Of a stretch of 64,000 nucleotides of DNA, positions 19,792-30,700 are shown in pieces. The stretch comes from Flaccisagitta enflata (lineage: Eukaryota; Chaetognatha; Sagittoidea; Aphragmophora): assembly GCA_965153355.1 (NCBI GenBank), contig OZ231128.1, positions 46,996,001-47,060,000 on the forward strand. Direction: 5' to 3'. How positions within the stretch are numbered: position 1 is the stretch's first letter; the number at the start of each line of letters is the position of its first letter. The translations under genes and the position numbers were made by a program. A model generated the notes under the pieces. That model saw only the letters and a program-made list of their open reading frames with translations. It was not told the origin of the DNA and ran no database searches.

Positions 19792-19800
19792 GAGACAGAG
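19610..19800. repeat. (CAAA)n and (GAAA)n microsatellites
   Basis: CAAA units at about 19625-19710 and GAAA units at 19735-19795, in the intron between exons 4 and 5. Confidence 0.95.
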
Positions 19801-20004
19801 CGTCAAGAGGAAAGGAGGAAAGTATGTAAGTATAAAACAATGAAAAAAGGCAAAGAAGATGGAGAAAAAAAAAAAAAGAAAGGGGAAGAAACCAAAGTGA
19901 TCGCCAAAAGCGGAAAAAAGAGAGCGAGAGGAATTGATTGATTAAAGCATCTGGACAAGACAAACAATCATCTTCAAATCATTATTTGTGCAAACAAACC
20001 CGAC

Positions 20005-21139
20005 CTGCCGGTTCCATCCCCCGAGGTAGTGTTCATTCCATATTTCCGATATTTTCTAACGCCGGTTGACGGCGGTTTTCCAGTCGGCGCAGCGGCGGCG
20101 GCGGCGACGGCGGCATCCGAAGCTGCTGCTGATACCGCATCTGCAGTTACGGCGGTCACTTGAATCAGCGGCATGGTTTGCTGCTGCTGCTGCTGCATTG
20201 GCATCGATGCTGCGGACGAACCTGCTCCGCTGCTGCCGCAGGAACTGGTCCCTAAACTCACTTTCCGGCCACCACCGGAATAACTTCCAGTCAATGAGCT
20301 GGCGCCGCTCATCTTACGAACGGCGCCAAATGCTTCTCTTCCTCCTCCTCCTCCTCCTCCTCCTCCAACAATCCCGGTACCACAGCTGCCGATACTGGTG
20401 CAGGCGCCGGGAGATGATGGACTTCTCCGGCGTCCTCTTCCGATGACAACGACGCCGGCGGCGGATCGACCAGCGCCGATTTCGACGCCATATTCCTCAT
20501 CGCCGGAAGGAACGTCATCGTAATCCGGATCCTCCTCTTCTTCTTCTTCTTCTGCCTCTCTTTCTCCGCCAATTGCTGCTGTTACTGCTGTTGATGTTGC
20601 TGCTGACGCCGTCGTCGACTGTCGTCTTTCTTTGGTGGAAGTATTCTCCTCATCTTCAATTTCGTGTAACGTCTCCAAACTTCCGGCATCTGCGCTTGCG
20701 GAGACGCGCAGCAGCGGAACTGAAAGACTTTCCTCATCCTCTTCTTCTCCCTCTTTTTCCTCCTCCTCCTCCTCACCATAAACCGCTAGTCCCTCTAGTC
20801 CTGCCCGCTTGACGACGGCTCCACTATCGAGCAGGCTTTCATTCAACTCTTTCGTCATTGAATCTCCTTCTCCATCTCCATTCACCTCTTCCCCCTCTTC
20901 CTCCTCCTCCCCACCTCCCGATGCAGTTCCGACGGCGCTCTTCCTTTCCTCGCTCTTCCTCCTCCTTCTCTCGAGTCGTTCGACTTTGGCCTGATAAAAG
21001 GCCAACGGCCGCAAGAGAGCGCCGCAAACGCATAGATTGAGGATGACTCCGCCGAGAATTAAAATGGAGCCACGGAATCCGTAGTGATCCAACATGTATT
21101 GAGTGATGGGAGGGAAAATTAACGTACCAATGCCAGTGC
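20005..21139 (-). CDS. Transporter exon 4 (TM5 end, TM6 and most of the central loop)
   Basis: Acceptor CACTCCTTTAAG at 21140 and donor GGCAG|GTCGGG at 20004 bound 1135 bp (phase 1 in, phase 2 out). The first 46 residues finish TM5 (GTGIGTLIFPPITQYMLDHY) and encode TM6 (GSILILGGVILNLCVCGAL). The other 332 residues are a cytosolic loop: KVERLERRRRKSEERKS, several Glu runs, SLETLHEIEDEENTST, a Gly-rich run, a six-Gln run and an Ala-rich stretch. Typical SLC16 TM6-TM7 loops are much shorter. Codon use is GC-rich; the reverse strand gives several shadow frames. Confidence 0.85.
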
Positions 21140-21149
21140 CTTAAAGGAG

Positions 21150-21154
<5 letters not shown>

Positions 21155-21202
<48 letters not shown>

Positions 21203-21222
21203 GAGAGAGAGAGAGAGAGAAT
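21155..21222. repeat. (GA)n microsatellite
   Basis: GA repeat with short interruptions just upstream of exon 4; reads TC on the sense strand and provides its polypyrimidine context. Confidence 0.9.
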
Positions 21223-21713
21223 GTGAGCTCATGCGAACTCGCCGTTCTTTATCTCATTTGCATAATGCAGTAAATACGATTTTGGGAAATCATGGGCTGA
21301 AAGTTGAGATTTGATTAGTAGCAATAGAAATAAAGATTAATACATACATTGAATTTTGCAGCTCGGACGACCAAGCGGAAATATTTTTGCAAAAATAGAA
21401 GTTAACATAATTTTTATTGTTGTCTAAGCCTCAACTGATGATATCACTCTGCTAATATAAGAACAGAAGAAATCCATGCAAGTTGCAATGTCGTCATCTC
21501 AAACGATCTCTACATCAGGCGAGTGCTCTGGTTGCGCCCTCTTAATCTCGAGGGCCGGTTGATAAGCCGTCGAGGCTTTTTAAATGTCGATGCCGCGGGT
21601 GCGCCTCTTAACAGTGTCAATCAACCCTTGGCTAACAAAAGCTGGGGATCGGCAAGTGGAAAAAAAGCGATTTATCTGAATGTGATCAAACTAACTATAA
21701 CAATCATCTTCAC
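21223..21713. other. Intron between exons 3 and 4
   Basis: No gene or familiar repeat seen. A GC-rich block around 21525-21640 contains TCGAGGGCCGGTTGATAAGC and stands out from its AT-rich surroundings, but I cannot name it. Confidence 0.4.
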
Positions 21714-21971
21714 CCGCCAAAGAGAGTCCGTTGGCCAAGGATCTCCTTTGATTGAAATATCTTCCGACCATGACAATGTTGGGCGTGTAAGCCAGTCCGG
21801 AGCCGAGTCCCGTCAGAAACCCGGCTGTGACGTACATGTAGACGAGACTCGTGGCGAAGAAGCTGAGAACGTAACCGGAAGCGGCAACAACGCCGCCGAC
21901 CATCACCACGGAACGACACGTGAATCGGTTGGACAACGCCGACGCGATCGGACCGGACGATAGAGTCATGC
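21714..21971 (-). CDS. Transporter exon 3 (TM2-TM5)
   Basis: Acceptor TTTTTATCAAG at 21972 and donor GCGG|GTGAAG at 21713 bound 258 bp, phase 1 at both ends. It encodes MTLSSGPIASALSNRFTCRS, TM3 (VVMVGGVVAASGYVLSFFAT), TM4 (YMYVTAGFLTGLGSGLAYTP) and the conserved SLC16 motif YFNQRRSLANGLSLAG at the start of TM5. The pattern YFxxRRxLAxGxAxAG is characteristic of monocarboxylate transporters. Confidence 0.9.
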
Positions 21972-22012
21972 CTTGATAAAAAGGGGGCAAATGTGATTAA
22001 AAGAATCTTTCA

Positions 22013-22297
22013 GGGGTGTATATAATTGAGTCACTATTGATTGTCCCCCCCCCCCGCTTTGATTATCTTACCTGCTGTTCAAAAATCTATGATTTTCTTC
22101 CCCATAGGACAGTGAAACAGTCGGTTATGAGGTTTTAATAGTGCTAAATTGTGTTTTACTATTAGTTTTTATGATTTGGTACTGCCAAAAATTATATTTT
22201 CCCCAGATTTTCTTTTTTTCTCATTTTTCCCCCTCTGATTTTCTTCCCCATCCCCAAACCCACGAGGGGGGGGGGCGAAACTCAATTATATACAGGC
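22013..22297. mobile_element. Short TIR element (MITE-like), GTGTATATAATTGAG ends
   Basis: GTGTATATAATTGAGTC at 22016 and its inverted copy CTCAATTATATAC at 22281-22293 bound about 285 bp that also have C-runs and G-runs near both ends. The same 20-bp end word occurs once more at 55875. It is in the intron between exons 2 and 3. A target duplication was not clear. Confidence 0.55.
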
Positions 22298-22351
22298 CTA
22301 GAATCTTTGCTCTTTTGTTCCTCTTCTTTTTCTTTCCTATTTTTTCTTCTT

Positions 22352-22512
22352 TTTAGTTGCGGACACGCAACTCTGTAAGAGGCTTTGTCCGTCCGTCGGT
22401 CGGTCCGTCCGTCGGTCGGTCCGTCACGCTCGAGTTGAAAAGTGGGAAAACGCGCATTTCCGCCCCTGCCCACCTGTCCGCAACTGGTGGCCGTGTATCC
22501 GGCCTTGTTCTT
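22352..22512 (-). mobile_element. F3 element
   Basis: Reads TTTAGTTGCGGACACGCAAC, TCTGTAAGAGGCTTTGTCCG, a GTCGGTCC tract, GCGCATTTCCGCCCCTGCCC and GGCCGTGTATCCGGCCTTG. Intact copy of the GTTGCG class, with hairpin end at left. Confidence 0.75.
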
Positions 22513-22622
22513 TCTCTCTTTCATCTTTTCTCCCTGCTTTTTTCAGTGCATTTGTGTCCGACTACAGAGGCGTCAGCTGACGCCTCTGACGCCCCCTCCC
22601 TCACGCCACTGATTGGACGTAC

Positions 22623-22773
22623 CTCCGGCTATCGCGACGATCCAAGAAGTTGAGCTGGCGCTGGCGTTAAACACCTGACGCAGTTCCACGAAAAAGACGC
22701 CAAACGCGCGCTGAAGTCCGATGCTCAACACGTGCATCAGCGAACACGCGATCACGATCATCCATGCCCAACC
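22623..22773 (-). CDS. Transporter exon 2 (TM1 and start of TM2)
   Basis: Acceptor CCCGCGTCAG at 22774 and donor GGAG|GTACGT at 22622 bound 151 bp (phase 0 in, phase 1 out). It encodes GWAWMIVIACSLMHVLSIGL, which with DLPIDQ from exon 1 forms the SLC16 TM1 signature, then QRAFGVFFVELRQVFNASAS and STSWIVAIAG, the start of TM2. A putative N-glycosylation site NAS lies in the first extracellular loop. Confidence 0.9.
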
Positions 22774-22899
22774 CTGACGCGGGACAACATTTGTTACTTA
22801 TACTGTATCTACCATTCCTCAGACATTCTAAGGTGTCATTTTTTCTTATCTGTCATACTCGCTCTCTAACGATTCATTTTCCAATGAAAAGTATTGTCT

Positions 22900-22965
22900 A
22901 ATCAGCCTAATTCCGCCCCTGCCCACCCGTCCCCAACTGGTGGCCGTGTATCCGGCCTTGTTTAT
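22900..22965 (-). repeat. F3 fragment (G/C-rich far end only)
   Basis: TTCCGCCCCTGCCCACCCGT followed by AACTGGTGGCCGTGTATCCG and GCCTTGTTT. No hairpin end or microsatellite, so this is a truncated copy in intron 1. Confidence 0.6.
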
Positions 22966-23225
22966 AGGCCAAATTCAGTTTGAGCCAATATAGGAAAAAA
23001 AAAGAAATCAGGCCAAAGGGACACTATTACAACTACAAGCGGAATTCAGTTAAAAATGGGTCCGTTCAATTGTAGTTCTATTACAAGCCATCTTATTAAA
23101 AGGCCCACAAGATTCGCTTTTGTGAAGATAAACTGTAAACAAGTTAGTCCATTCGATACAACCGGTGTCGAATAAATAGATATACAAAAACAATAAATAT
23201 GCATCGCTTGGGAGCGGATGAATGA

Positions 23226-23349
23226 GCGGCTTGAATGAATAAATTAATAAATGAATGAATGAATGAATGAATGAATGAATGAATGAATGAATGAATGAAT
23301 GAATGAATGAATGAATGAATGAATGAATGAATGAATGAATGAATGAATG
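23226..23349. repeat. (GAAT)n microsatellite
   Basis: Near-perfect GAAT tetranucleotide array of about 120 bp in the intron between exons 1 and 2. Confidence 0.95.
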
Positions 23350-23529
23350 CGATATGACGCACATGCTAATTTGAACGCAGAATTGTAATATAACTGAAAG
23401 GTTTTCGTAGTTTTAAGTTTTCACAAAAGCGTGACCGACGGACGGTCTGTCGGTCTGTCGGTCTGTCGGTCGGTCAAGTTATTGAGAGAATCGCGAGGAA
23501 AAAAACACGTCATATTTCGTTCTTATTAC

Positions 23530-23607
23530 CTGATCGATCGGCAGATCGTAGCTTTTGTCTTCGTTTTTGTTGTGGATGCTCTTTGACCTCCTTTTAATCT
23601 CACTCGT
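23530..23607 (-). CDS. Transporter exon 1 (cytosolic N-terminal segment)
   Basis: The donor is CAG|GTAATA at 23529, phase 0. The exon encodes TSEIKRRSKSIHNKNEDKSY and DLPIDQ, leading directly into TM1. The start is uncertain. An acceptor TTTTATCACTCAGAG gives the 78-bp phase-0 exon listed, while an ATG at 23661 would give a 44-codon first exon starting MLRLGEHESC with an in-frame TGA upstream. The first option would allow a longer N-terminus from further exons such as those at 35.6-39.2 kb. Confidence 0.65.
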
Positions 23608-23661
23608 CTCTGAGTGATAAAACAATACAAGGCATGATTCGTGTTCTCCCAGGCGGAGCAT

Positions 23662-24590
23662 GAGTAAAATGAGTCATTTTCAAAATCAAATAAATCTAAC
23701 ATATCTATACATCATTGTGAAGGTAATACTTTACCATTTATGAATTCACAACTGGAATTTGTTAGCAGGGTCAGATCTTTATGTAAATTAGGTTATTATG
23801 TCAAAATACGAAATTTCCCTTAAATTCAAAATTCAACCATTTGATGAAGTAAGATCGACCAGAATGGGTCTGTATTGGTGCAAATACGTAGGGGCAGATG
23901 TGTTTACACTATATTGATCATTGGGCAGGAGTAGTTTTGAATGAAATTAAATGCAAAGACCAAAAAAGTTTAAGATATCAATGTTTTTTATACATACCAA
24001 ACAGCCATATACAGTAACTTTAAAGCAGCGATGACAACACGATGCATTTGCATTTTAGACTGATTACGAGTCCGCGTATGTTGCTGCATGAGCGAGTACG
24101 ATTACACTAACAATTTCACCAGTCTTTGACAGCATACAATTACGATTACAAACAAGTACACAATGAATACAACTTACTTAGGACAGCAAGCAAGCTTGCA
24201 AAACGCTTGCCATTCATTGGGGGTCAAAATTCAGCATCTTTTGGACCAAAATCTGGCTTTTTCTAGTCATTATATGTGTTATTACAAGTAATTCAGCGAA
24301 AAAATTGATACGAATTTGTACCTCAAACGAAAGTTATTGACATTTTTTCAGAAAAAAAAATGAAAAAAAGTCTTTCTTCCTTCCATTCTTTTCCGAACGT
24401 CCCCTTAAAACTTTGCAGCACATCTCATTTTAATTTACTGACATCGACAATACAAGAAGTTTTGTCTAGCCGTTCATCCATTTGCCCATCTGTCCATGCG
24501 TCCGTAAATGCATCCGTCCATCTGTCCCTTCATACGTCCTTCCCTCGGTCCATCCATCTGTTTGAATTTTCAGAACCCACGAGTCCACAA
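23662..24590. other. No gene recognised
   Basis: AT-rich sequence upstream of the exon 1 ATG. No TATA box, open frame or known repeat could be supported. If 23661 is the real start codon, the promoter should lie here. Confidence 0.4.
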
Positions 24591-24602
24591 GTGCGAAAAG
24601 AC

Positions 24603-24605
24603 ATA

Positions 24606-24668
<63 letters not shown>
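24603..24668. repeat. (GT)n microsatellite
   Basis: GT dinucleotide repeat of about 65 bp ending in GCGCGCG. Confidence 0.95.
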
Positions 24669-24675
<7 letters not shown>

Positions 24676-24775
24676 GATAACTTGTTAGTCTCTCTAGCTC
24701 TACGTAAATTTATCTTGTTTCATTCTTATTTCTTTATTTCTTTTTCTCCCCCGCTATCATGCTTTATCGGAATTT

Positions 24776-25210
24776 TCTCCTCCTCCTCCTTCTCCTTATT
24801 CTCCTTTGTACCCCCCCCCCTCCCCTCAGCCTCCAGACCCATATCTCAGCCTCAAGGCCCATATCCCAGCCTCAAGGTCCAAATCCCAGTCTTGAGGCCC
24901 AAATCCCACTCTCAAGGCCCAAATCCCAACCCCAAGGCCCATATTCCAGTCTCTAGGAATTTGGGCCTCAAGACGGGGATTTGGGCTTCCAGGCTGGGAT
25001 ATGGGTCTCCAGGCTAAGATATGGGCTTGGAGGCTGGGCGGCGGAAAAGAAGGAGGACGCGGAGAAAATTCCCCATTTGTGTCAAAGCATAGGTCATCGA
25101 TCCCTTTGGGGCCGCTGCCCTGCTCCCCCCTCAACTTCAACTACAACCTACTTAAGCAAGGCACGGGTACCGCTGATCATCTAACGCTTTTGCGACTATT
25201 CTTTGTTAAA
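24776..25210 (+). repeat. F1 shell element (GGCCCAAATCCCAG core)
   Basis: Pyrimidine tract and C-run, then about 20-bp units AGCCTCAAGGCCCATATCCC that flip orientation near 24965, then AAGCATAGGTCATCGATCCC, TTTGGGGCCGCTGCCCT and GGCACGGGTACCGCTGATCA with CTTTTGCGACTATT at the end. The left end lacks the GGGCAGC part. Confidence 0.7.
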
Positions 25211-25219
25211 GTATCCTTC

Positions 25220-25660
25220 CACAAAACTCATAGCCCAATCATGAGAACTATGCCCCAGTCTCAAGGACCAAATCCCAGTCTTGAATGTAAATCCAAGCCT
25301 CAATGCCCAAATCTTGGTCTCAACTTTCAAATCTCAGTCATGAAGCCAAATCACAGCCTTGTGGCTAAAATTCACGGCAAAATTATAGCTCAAATCACAG
25401 CCATGAAGCTCAAACCCCAGCCTCAAATCCCAGCATATTCGCTTGAATCCCAGCCTCAAATCTAAGCCTGGAGACTAAAATGCTAGCATTGGGACTCAAA
25501 TCCAAGCCTAGAGCCTCCCAACTTACTAAGCATAGGTGATCCGCCCCTTTGGAGCCGCTGCCCCTCTCACAATCACACATCCACAAAGACTTATATATGT
25601 TCTTTTATTTACATAGGGGCATCGGGTTCCGCTGACCATTGAACGCTTATGCGACTTTTT
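25220..25660 (+). repeat. Second, more diverged F1 array and end
   Basis: Irregular 20-bp units (CAGTCTCAAGGACCAAATCC) decay rightwards, then AAGCATAGGTGATCCGCCCC, TTTGGAGCCGCTGCCCCTC and GGGGCATCGGGTTCCGCTGA with TTATGCGACTTTTT. It directly follows the copy at 24776. Confidence 0.6.
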
Positions 25661-25685
25661 CCTTTGCCTAGATGCTTTTAAATTG

Positions 25686-25815
25686 ATCGAGAACCATAGT
25701 TAGGGTGACTATGAAATTTCTATGTAAGGCAGAGACAAAGTTTGCAAAATAGAAATATTGATTCCAATACAAATTCAATACAAACTTCAAACTCGCCCAA
25801 ACGATGGCTCCCGAT
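25686..25815 (-). mobile_element. Short TIR element R6 (ATCGGGAACCATCGTTA ends)
   Basis: Ends ATCGAGAACCATAGTTAGG and ACGATGGCTCCCGAT form inverted repeats around about 95 bp. The inside is clearly related to the copy at 47361-47500. The weak open frame through it is part of the repeat. Confidence 0.55.
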
Positions 25816-25944
25816 AAAAATGAAGGTTGCGCCATGGCTTGGGGCATGGTAACGCCAAACTTTAGCGACAATTTTCTTTTTTTTTTCTTTTCTTCTTTCT
25901 CGCTCACTTTCTTTCTTTGTCGCTTTTCCCCTCTTTCAATCTGT

Positions 25945-26432
25945 TTTTAGTCGCGTGCTACGCAACTCTACACGCCGCTTTGTCGGTCCATCGGTCCGTC
26001 GGTCTGTCACACTTTACTTTTTCAGCATTTATGGGGTTTTTGGCTATACTGCTCCTGCCCAAATGCTCCACTGACCTCAAATATGGCCCCTGCCCACCCG
26101 CACACAACTGGGGTAGCCGTGTATCCAGCCTTGTTTCTCGTCAGTGTTTTTAATCACCGACATGCGACTCTACACCTTATCGTGTTGGTCGGTCAGTCAG
26201 TCGGTCGGTCGGTTTTCGCATTTCTGCTCCTGCTCAACTGTCCGGGACTGGATTGTTGTGTATCCGGTCTTGTTTTTAGTCGCGGACACGCGACTCTATA
26301 CCTTGCCATGTTGGTCGGTAGGTCCGTCCGTTGGTAGGTCCGTCCGTCACATTTTTAAATTCCGAGCAGTTTTTGCATTACTGCTCCTGCCCAATGGTTC
26401 GCGACTGGATCGCCGTGTATCAGGCCTTGTTT
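25945..26432 (-). mobile_element. Three head-to-tail F3 elements
   Basis: Copies at about 25945-26135, 26144-26274 and 26274-26432, all in the same orientation. Hairpin ends are AGTCGCGTGCTACGCAACT, AATCACCGACATGCGACT and AGTCGCGGACACGCGACT. Far ends are GTAGCCGTGTATCCAGCC, GTTGTGTATCCGGTCTTG and GATCGCCGTGTATCAGGCC. The second and third are directly joined. Confidence 0.7.
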
Positions 26433-26600
26433 TGCTTCTTGTTTCCTCCTTTCTTTCCTATCTTTCTTTTAAACAGAAATCATAGGAATGAAAATCATTA
26501 TTACCCGTTTCTTGATCATTTTTCTTGTGAAGAATTAATAATATTTTCTGCCTATCTTTTCTCCTTCTAGGCAGCGACTCCGAAAGGTCTGATGCTTTCT

Positions 26601-26786
26601 TATAAGAGTTGTACCCTGCTTTAACGGACCCGCTTTTAACGGAATTCCGCCTAAAACAGATATTAATTCTTTGTTCATTCAAACAGTTTTCTTTTTATTC
26701 CTATGTTGGCTATAACAGAATTCTGCCTATAACAAATAAAATTTGTTGGTCTCTTGAAATCCGTTAAAGCGGGATGCAACTGTATA
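26601..26786. mobile_element. Short TIR element resembling pogo/Tc1-type MITEs
   Basis: GTTGTACCCTGCTTTAACGG at the left and CCGTTAAAGCGGGATGCAAC at the right are inverted repeats of about 22 bp with TA next to both ends. Subterminal words CGGAATTCCGCC and GAATTCTGCC are also inverted. The CGCTTTAACGG style recalls pogo/Tigger MITEs; the TA duplication is only suggestive. Confidence 0.5.
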
Positions 26787-26855
26787 GGGAAATATGTCCT
26801 ACTTCCTCTTGATCCCCTCAGACTCAAATCCTAACCTTTTTTCCGTCCATTTTCC

Positions 26856-26893
26856 ATTCATTCATTCATTCATTCATTCATTCATTCATTTTC

Positions 26894-26977
<84 letters not shown>

Positions 26978-26980
26978 GCT
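26856..26980. repeat. (CATT)n then (CTTT)n microsatellite
   Basis: CATT units to 26888, then about 90 bp of CTTT. Confidence 0.95.
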
Positions 26981-27083
26981 TGCTTGAACAGAGGAATCAG
27001 ATCCCCTGTCAGACTGAGAAACGCATTTTGATTGAGAGGTGCTCACATCCGTATGAAGTTTAAAACGTGCAAACAAACAAACC

Positions 27084-27100
27084 CACACGCACACGCACAC

Positions 27101-27140
<40 letters not shown>

Positions 27141-27143
27141 GCA

Positions 27144-27192
<49 letters not shown>
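27084..27192. repeat. (AC)n microsatellite
   Basis: AC repeat with an AAGCACGCGC interruption, about 108 bp. Confidence 0.95.
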
Positions 27193-27194
<2 letters not shown>

Positions 27195-27199
27195 AAGCT

Positions 27200-28270
27200 T
27201 CGATTTTTATTTACATTTTTTTTTCTTAGGAAAAAACTAATTTGTATACCAGTGTTAGTCAAAATCTGTGGGGCAGGATCTCAGATCTAGTAGATTTTCA
27301 ACTGAGAAGTAAAATCCATCGTTTTGGGCTTCAACGTGGAGTAATAACTAAGTATCTGAAGGTTTTGTAATTGGAGGCATCAATTGTTTGCTGTAAATGA
27401 ATTCTTAAGCAACAAATTGGTACTACAAGTGTTGCCGTAAATTTTAAATTTGTATAGAAAATGAAAAAATGAAAAAATGAAGAACATCCGACTCGAGCAA
27501 AATACCATATCAATGATCGGATGTTTTTGGAAATACGAATTTCTTTTACGTAAAGCCGTAATAAAATTTACGCCGGAGAAAATGTTTTTTTCAAAAGTTG
27601 TATATTTCTCATTTTTGAAAGAACAAATTGGTAAATTCCCCACTTCTAATGAATCGATCTGGATAAAATCTTACATGCACACTGTTGGGTGAGTCCCCCA
27701 ACTACAGTAAAAATTTCATGGAGCTGCGTCAAAAGGAAGATCGATTTTTAGGGTACCAAAGTACACTACTCACATTTTTTAGATATTGATTATCAACTGA
27801 CAGTGGACAAGATTTTTTTTTGATAGGGGCATAAGACATCAATATGAAAGCTTGCAAAAAATATTATTTGTAATTAACAAGTCTATGAATGGATATTTTA
27901 TGTAGAATTGATATGAATAATAACACTTTGGAGGTAATATTCAATCAATGAAGATGTTTGAAATATTTTCTTAGTCGAATTTTGATGTTTACTAGAATTT
28001 CCTCTCTCTTTTTGTATTTCACCGTGGTTAAAACGTCGCCAAGTGGCTGTTTTTCTGGCAATGACTGATGAGGGGGTAGTGTAGGAGCCAATGGATTTGT
28101 TACTGGGTTAAAAATATCAATTTTGAAGCACCATGAGGGTGTCGAGGAGCTTGAATAAAAAGCGGTATATTTCGGTTCTTCATGTCTTAGGAGTAAAGCT
28201 TGTGATTGGGATTATCCTATATATCTGTCTGTCAAAAAAGTTGCTGAAGTCCAAAAAACGGAAAATTTTC
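27200..28270. other. No gene recognised
   Basis: AT-rich DNA. A few 60-90 codon frames (for example around 27380-27690) have no recognisable protein character and no splice context. Confidence 0.4.
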
Positions 28271-28277
28271 GTAGATT

Positions 28278-28287
28278 TCCTTCTTTC

Positions 28288-28362
<75 letters not shown>

Positions 28363-28735
28363 TTTTTCTTTCTTTCTCTCCTTCTTTCTTTTTTACTTTC
28401 TTTCTTTTTTTCTTTCTTTTTATCTTCCTGTTTTTCTTTCTTTCTTTCCTTCTAATACTCAAGCTTTCTAAGTGACAAATTTGGCTAGATGTTGCCAGTC
28501 AATTGGTGAAATACGACTTTTAAAACCACAATTATTGCATTCTTTCATTGCATCTCCTTTTTCTTTTTCTTTTTCTTCTTCTTCTTCTTCTTCTTCTTCT
28601 TCTTCTTCTTCTTCTTCTTCTTCTTCTTCTTCTTCTTCTTCTTCTTCTTCTTCTTCTTCTTCGTCTTCTTCGTCTTCTTTGTCTTCTTCTTCTTCTTAAT
28701 CTTTTTCTTCTTTTTCTTCTTTTTCTAGTTCTTTT
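28278..28735. repeat. (CTTT)n and (TTC)n microsatellites
   Basis: CTTT array at 28278-28455 and a nearly pure TTC array of about 150 bp at 28575-28735, separated by about 110 bp. Confidence 0.95.
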
Positions 28736-28997
28736 TAGTTGCGGACACGCAACTCTATAAGAGGCTTTGTCCATCCGTCGGTCCATTGGTCTGTCCGTCA
28801 GTCCGTCGGTCCGTCTGTTGGTCCGTTGGTCCGTGAACACGAGTCGAAAAGTCAAAAAACGAGCGTTTTGAAGCATTTTGTGAATGTGTCTGTTGGAAAG
28901 GGTGTTGGGTGGGGTCTTGGGTGTGGATTGGGGTTGGCTGCCCCTTTCCCAACCGTCCGCAACGATATTGTGACCCCGCGTCACTTGTTCTTCTTCT
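28735..28997 (-). mobile_element. F3 element, CGTCAC-end subclass
   Basis: Hairpin end TTAGTTGCGGACACGCAACT, a GTCCGTCGG tract, GGTGTTGGGTGGGGTC and the far end GTCCGCAACGATATTGTGAC with CCCGCGTCACTTG. Same subclass as the copies at 18290 and 48216. Confidence 0.7.
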
Positions 28998-29225
28998 CTT
29001 TCTTCTTCTTCTTTTTCTTCTTCTTTTTCTTGTGATCTCACCAATAGGTTTGTCCGTCAATCTTAGTCCCAACGCAACCCTGACAATAGTAAACCAAACA
29101 TTTTTATTCGACAAAAAAACGTCAAAAAATGGTACATTGAAAAAAAAATCTTCTGATACTAAAAGGTCTCCAATCAACATGATTTTTTCTCATTTCAACC
29201 AGAATCTAGACAAATGAAAATATCC

Positions 29226-29320
29226 TTTTTTAGTTGCGGACACGCAACTCTATGAGAGCCTTTGTCCGTCCGTCCGTCCGTCCGTCGGTCCCTGAGCACG
29301 AGTCGCCTTTCCAGTCACAG
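29226..29320 (-). mobile_element. Truncated F3 element (hairpin end only)
   Basis: TTAGTTGCGGACACGCAACT, TATGAGAGCCTTTGTCCGTC and a short GTCC tract, then unrelated CGCTCGCTCACTC-rich sequence. Confidence 0.65.
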
Positions 29321-30700
29321 ACAATCGCGTTTTTAACAGGCCACTCGGTTGCTTGATACGTTCATTTGCTTGCACCGCTCACTCCGCCACACTTGCTACG
29401 CTCGCTCGCTCCATTCACAGGCTCGCTCACTCTATTTACAAGCTCGCTCACTCCCCTCATGATGAAACTGTTACATGAATGTCTGAGGCCTACTTGCTTC
29501 GTTTTTTTTTAAATCTTAGAGCGATTATAGCAGAATCTTAGTAAAAAACATCAAAAATACCTATGACTTGGCTGTTTTTATAGCATTTTACAGCATATAC
29601 TGATACCAATTTTCGACATCTTAAGATCAATTCTAGTCAAAATAGTGTCCCTGGACCAGTTACACTAATTTTGAGTACAGACAAATCAATGCTGCAGTAT
29701 ATCAAATAGAAATATTAAAAAAAAACAGTAAAAATGCTATTTTTCAGCATTTTTACAGCATTAATTCAAACTTCAATCAGGAATTTTTTAGAATTTAGTA
29801 TGAAGTGATAAATTAGGTATTCCCGATGCCCATCCCATTGGTTGTTTTCACCTCCTGTTCTTTTTTGACAGCCTCCAACAATGCATGACTATGAAACACT
29901 TGAGGCAGCTATAAGAAATGTGTCCACACCTGAAGACCTGGAATCACAAAAATACTCATAAATCGAGAATGCCTTGACTGAGGTACTTGAAATTTCAGGG
30001 TTAGAAGCAGAATTTGATGCTCTTTCGTACCATACCCAGTGCAAACTTCCCTAGTTTCTTATGATGGGTCTCAATACTAGGAATCACAGCGTGACATGAG
30101 CGTGACAGGGTGCGGACACATTTCTTATAGCACATTGAAAATTTTATATTTCTACATTGAGACATGGCAAAGTAACGAAATTTGGCATGAACACTCTCAT
30201 ATGTCTTCACAAAGCGGGCAAAAAAGAAAAAAAATCAAGGAAAGATGAGGTTTTTTAATCAATAATTGGAATTTTTCCCAAAAATTGTCAAAAATAGTAC
30301 GTTAAAAAAAATAAAAAAAATGTAATTTTTCTATTATGAACAAGGACCTGTCAACAAAAGATTTTAAGTCCTCAAAACCATAACCAGGTCCAATGAAAAT
30401 GTCCCATTTCTTCATATCACGTTATGTTTTTTCTAAAATTTTACGGTGATGATAGTCAGCGTGACCTAAATAGGACATATAGAAACAGGCCAAATCAGCC
30501 CTTTTTCGGGTCTTAGATCCTAATGATATGTCGACACTGAAGAAAGTAGGTTGTTACCAGAATGCTATCTGATGTCCCTGACCACCTAGGGACACTTTTC
30601 TCAAAAAAGAGATCGAGAAAGGATACTTGATATGTCATCTTATAAGGGTATTTCCTTGGTCCGGCGAATCCCGAATCTTACCACAAACAAGAAGTTCTAA
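29321..30700. other. No gene recognised; weak inverted repeat
   Basis: AT-rich. CGCTC/CGCTCACTC repeats at 29395-29460. TAAGAAATGTGTCC (about 29915) and GGACACATTTCTTA (about 30117) form an inverted pair about 200 bp apart, possibly the remains of a foldback unit. Confidence 0.35.
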
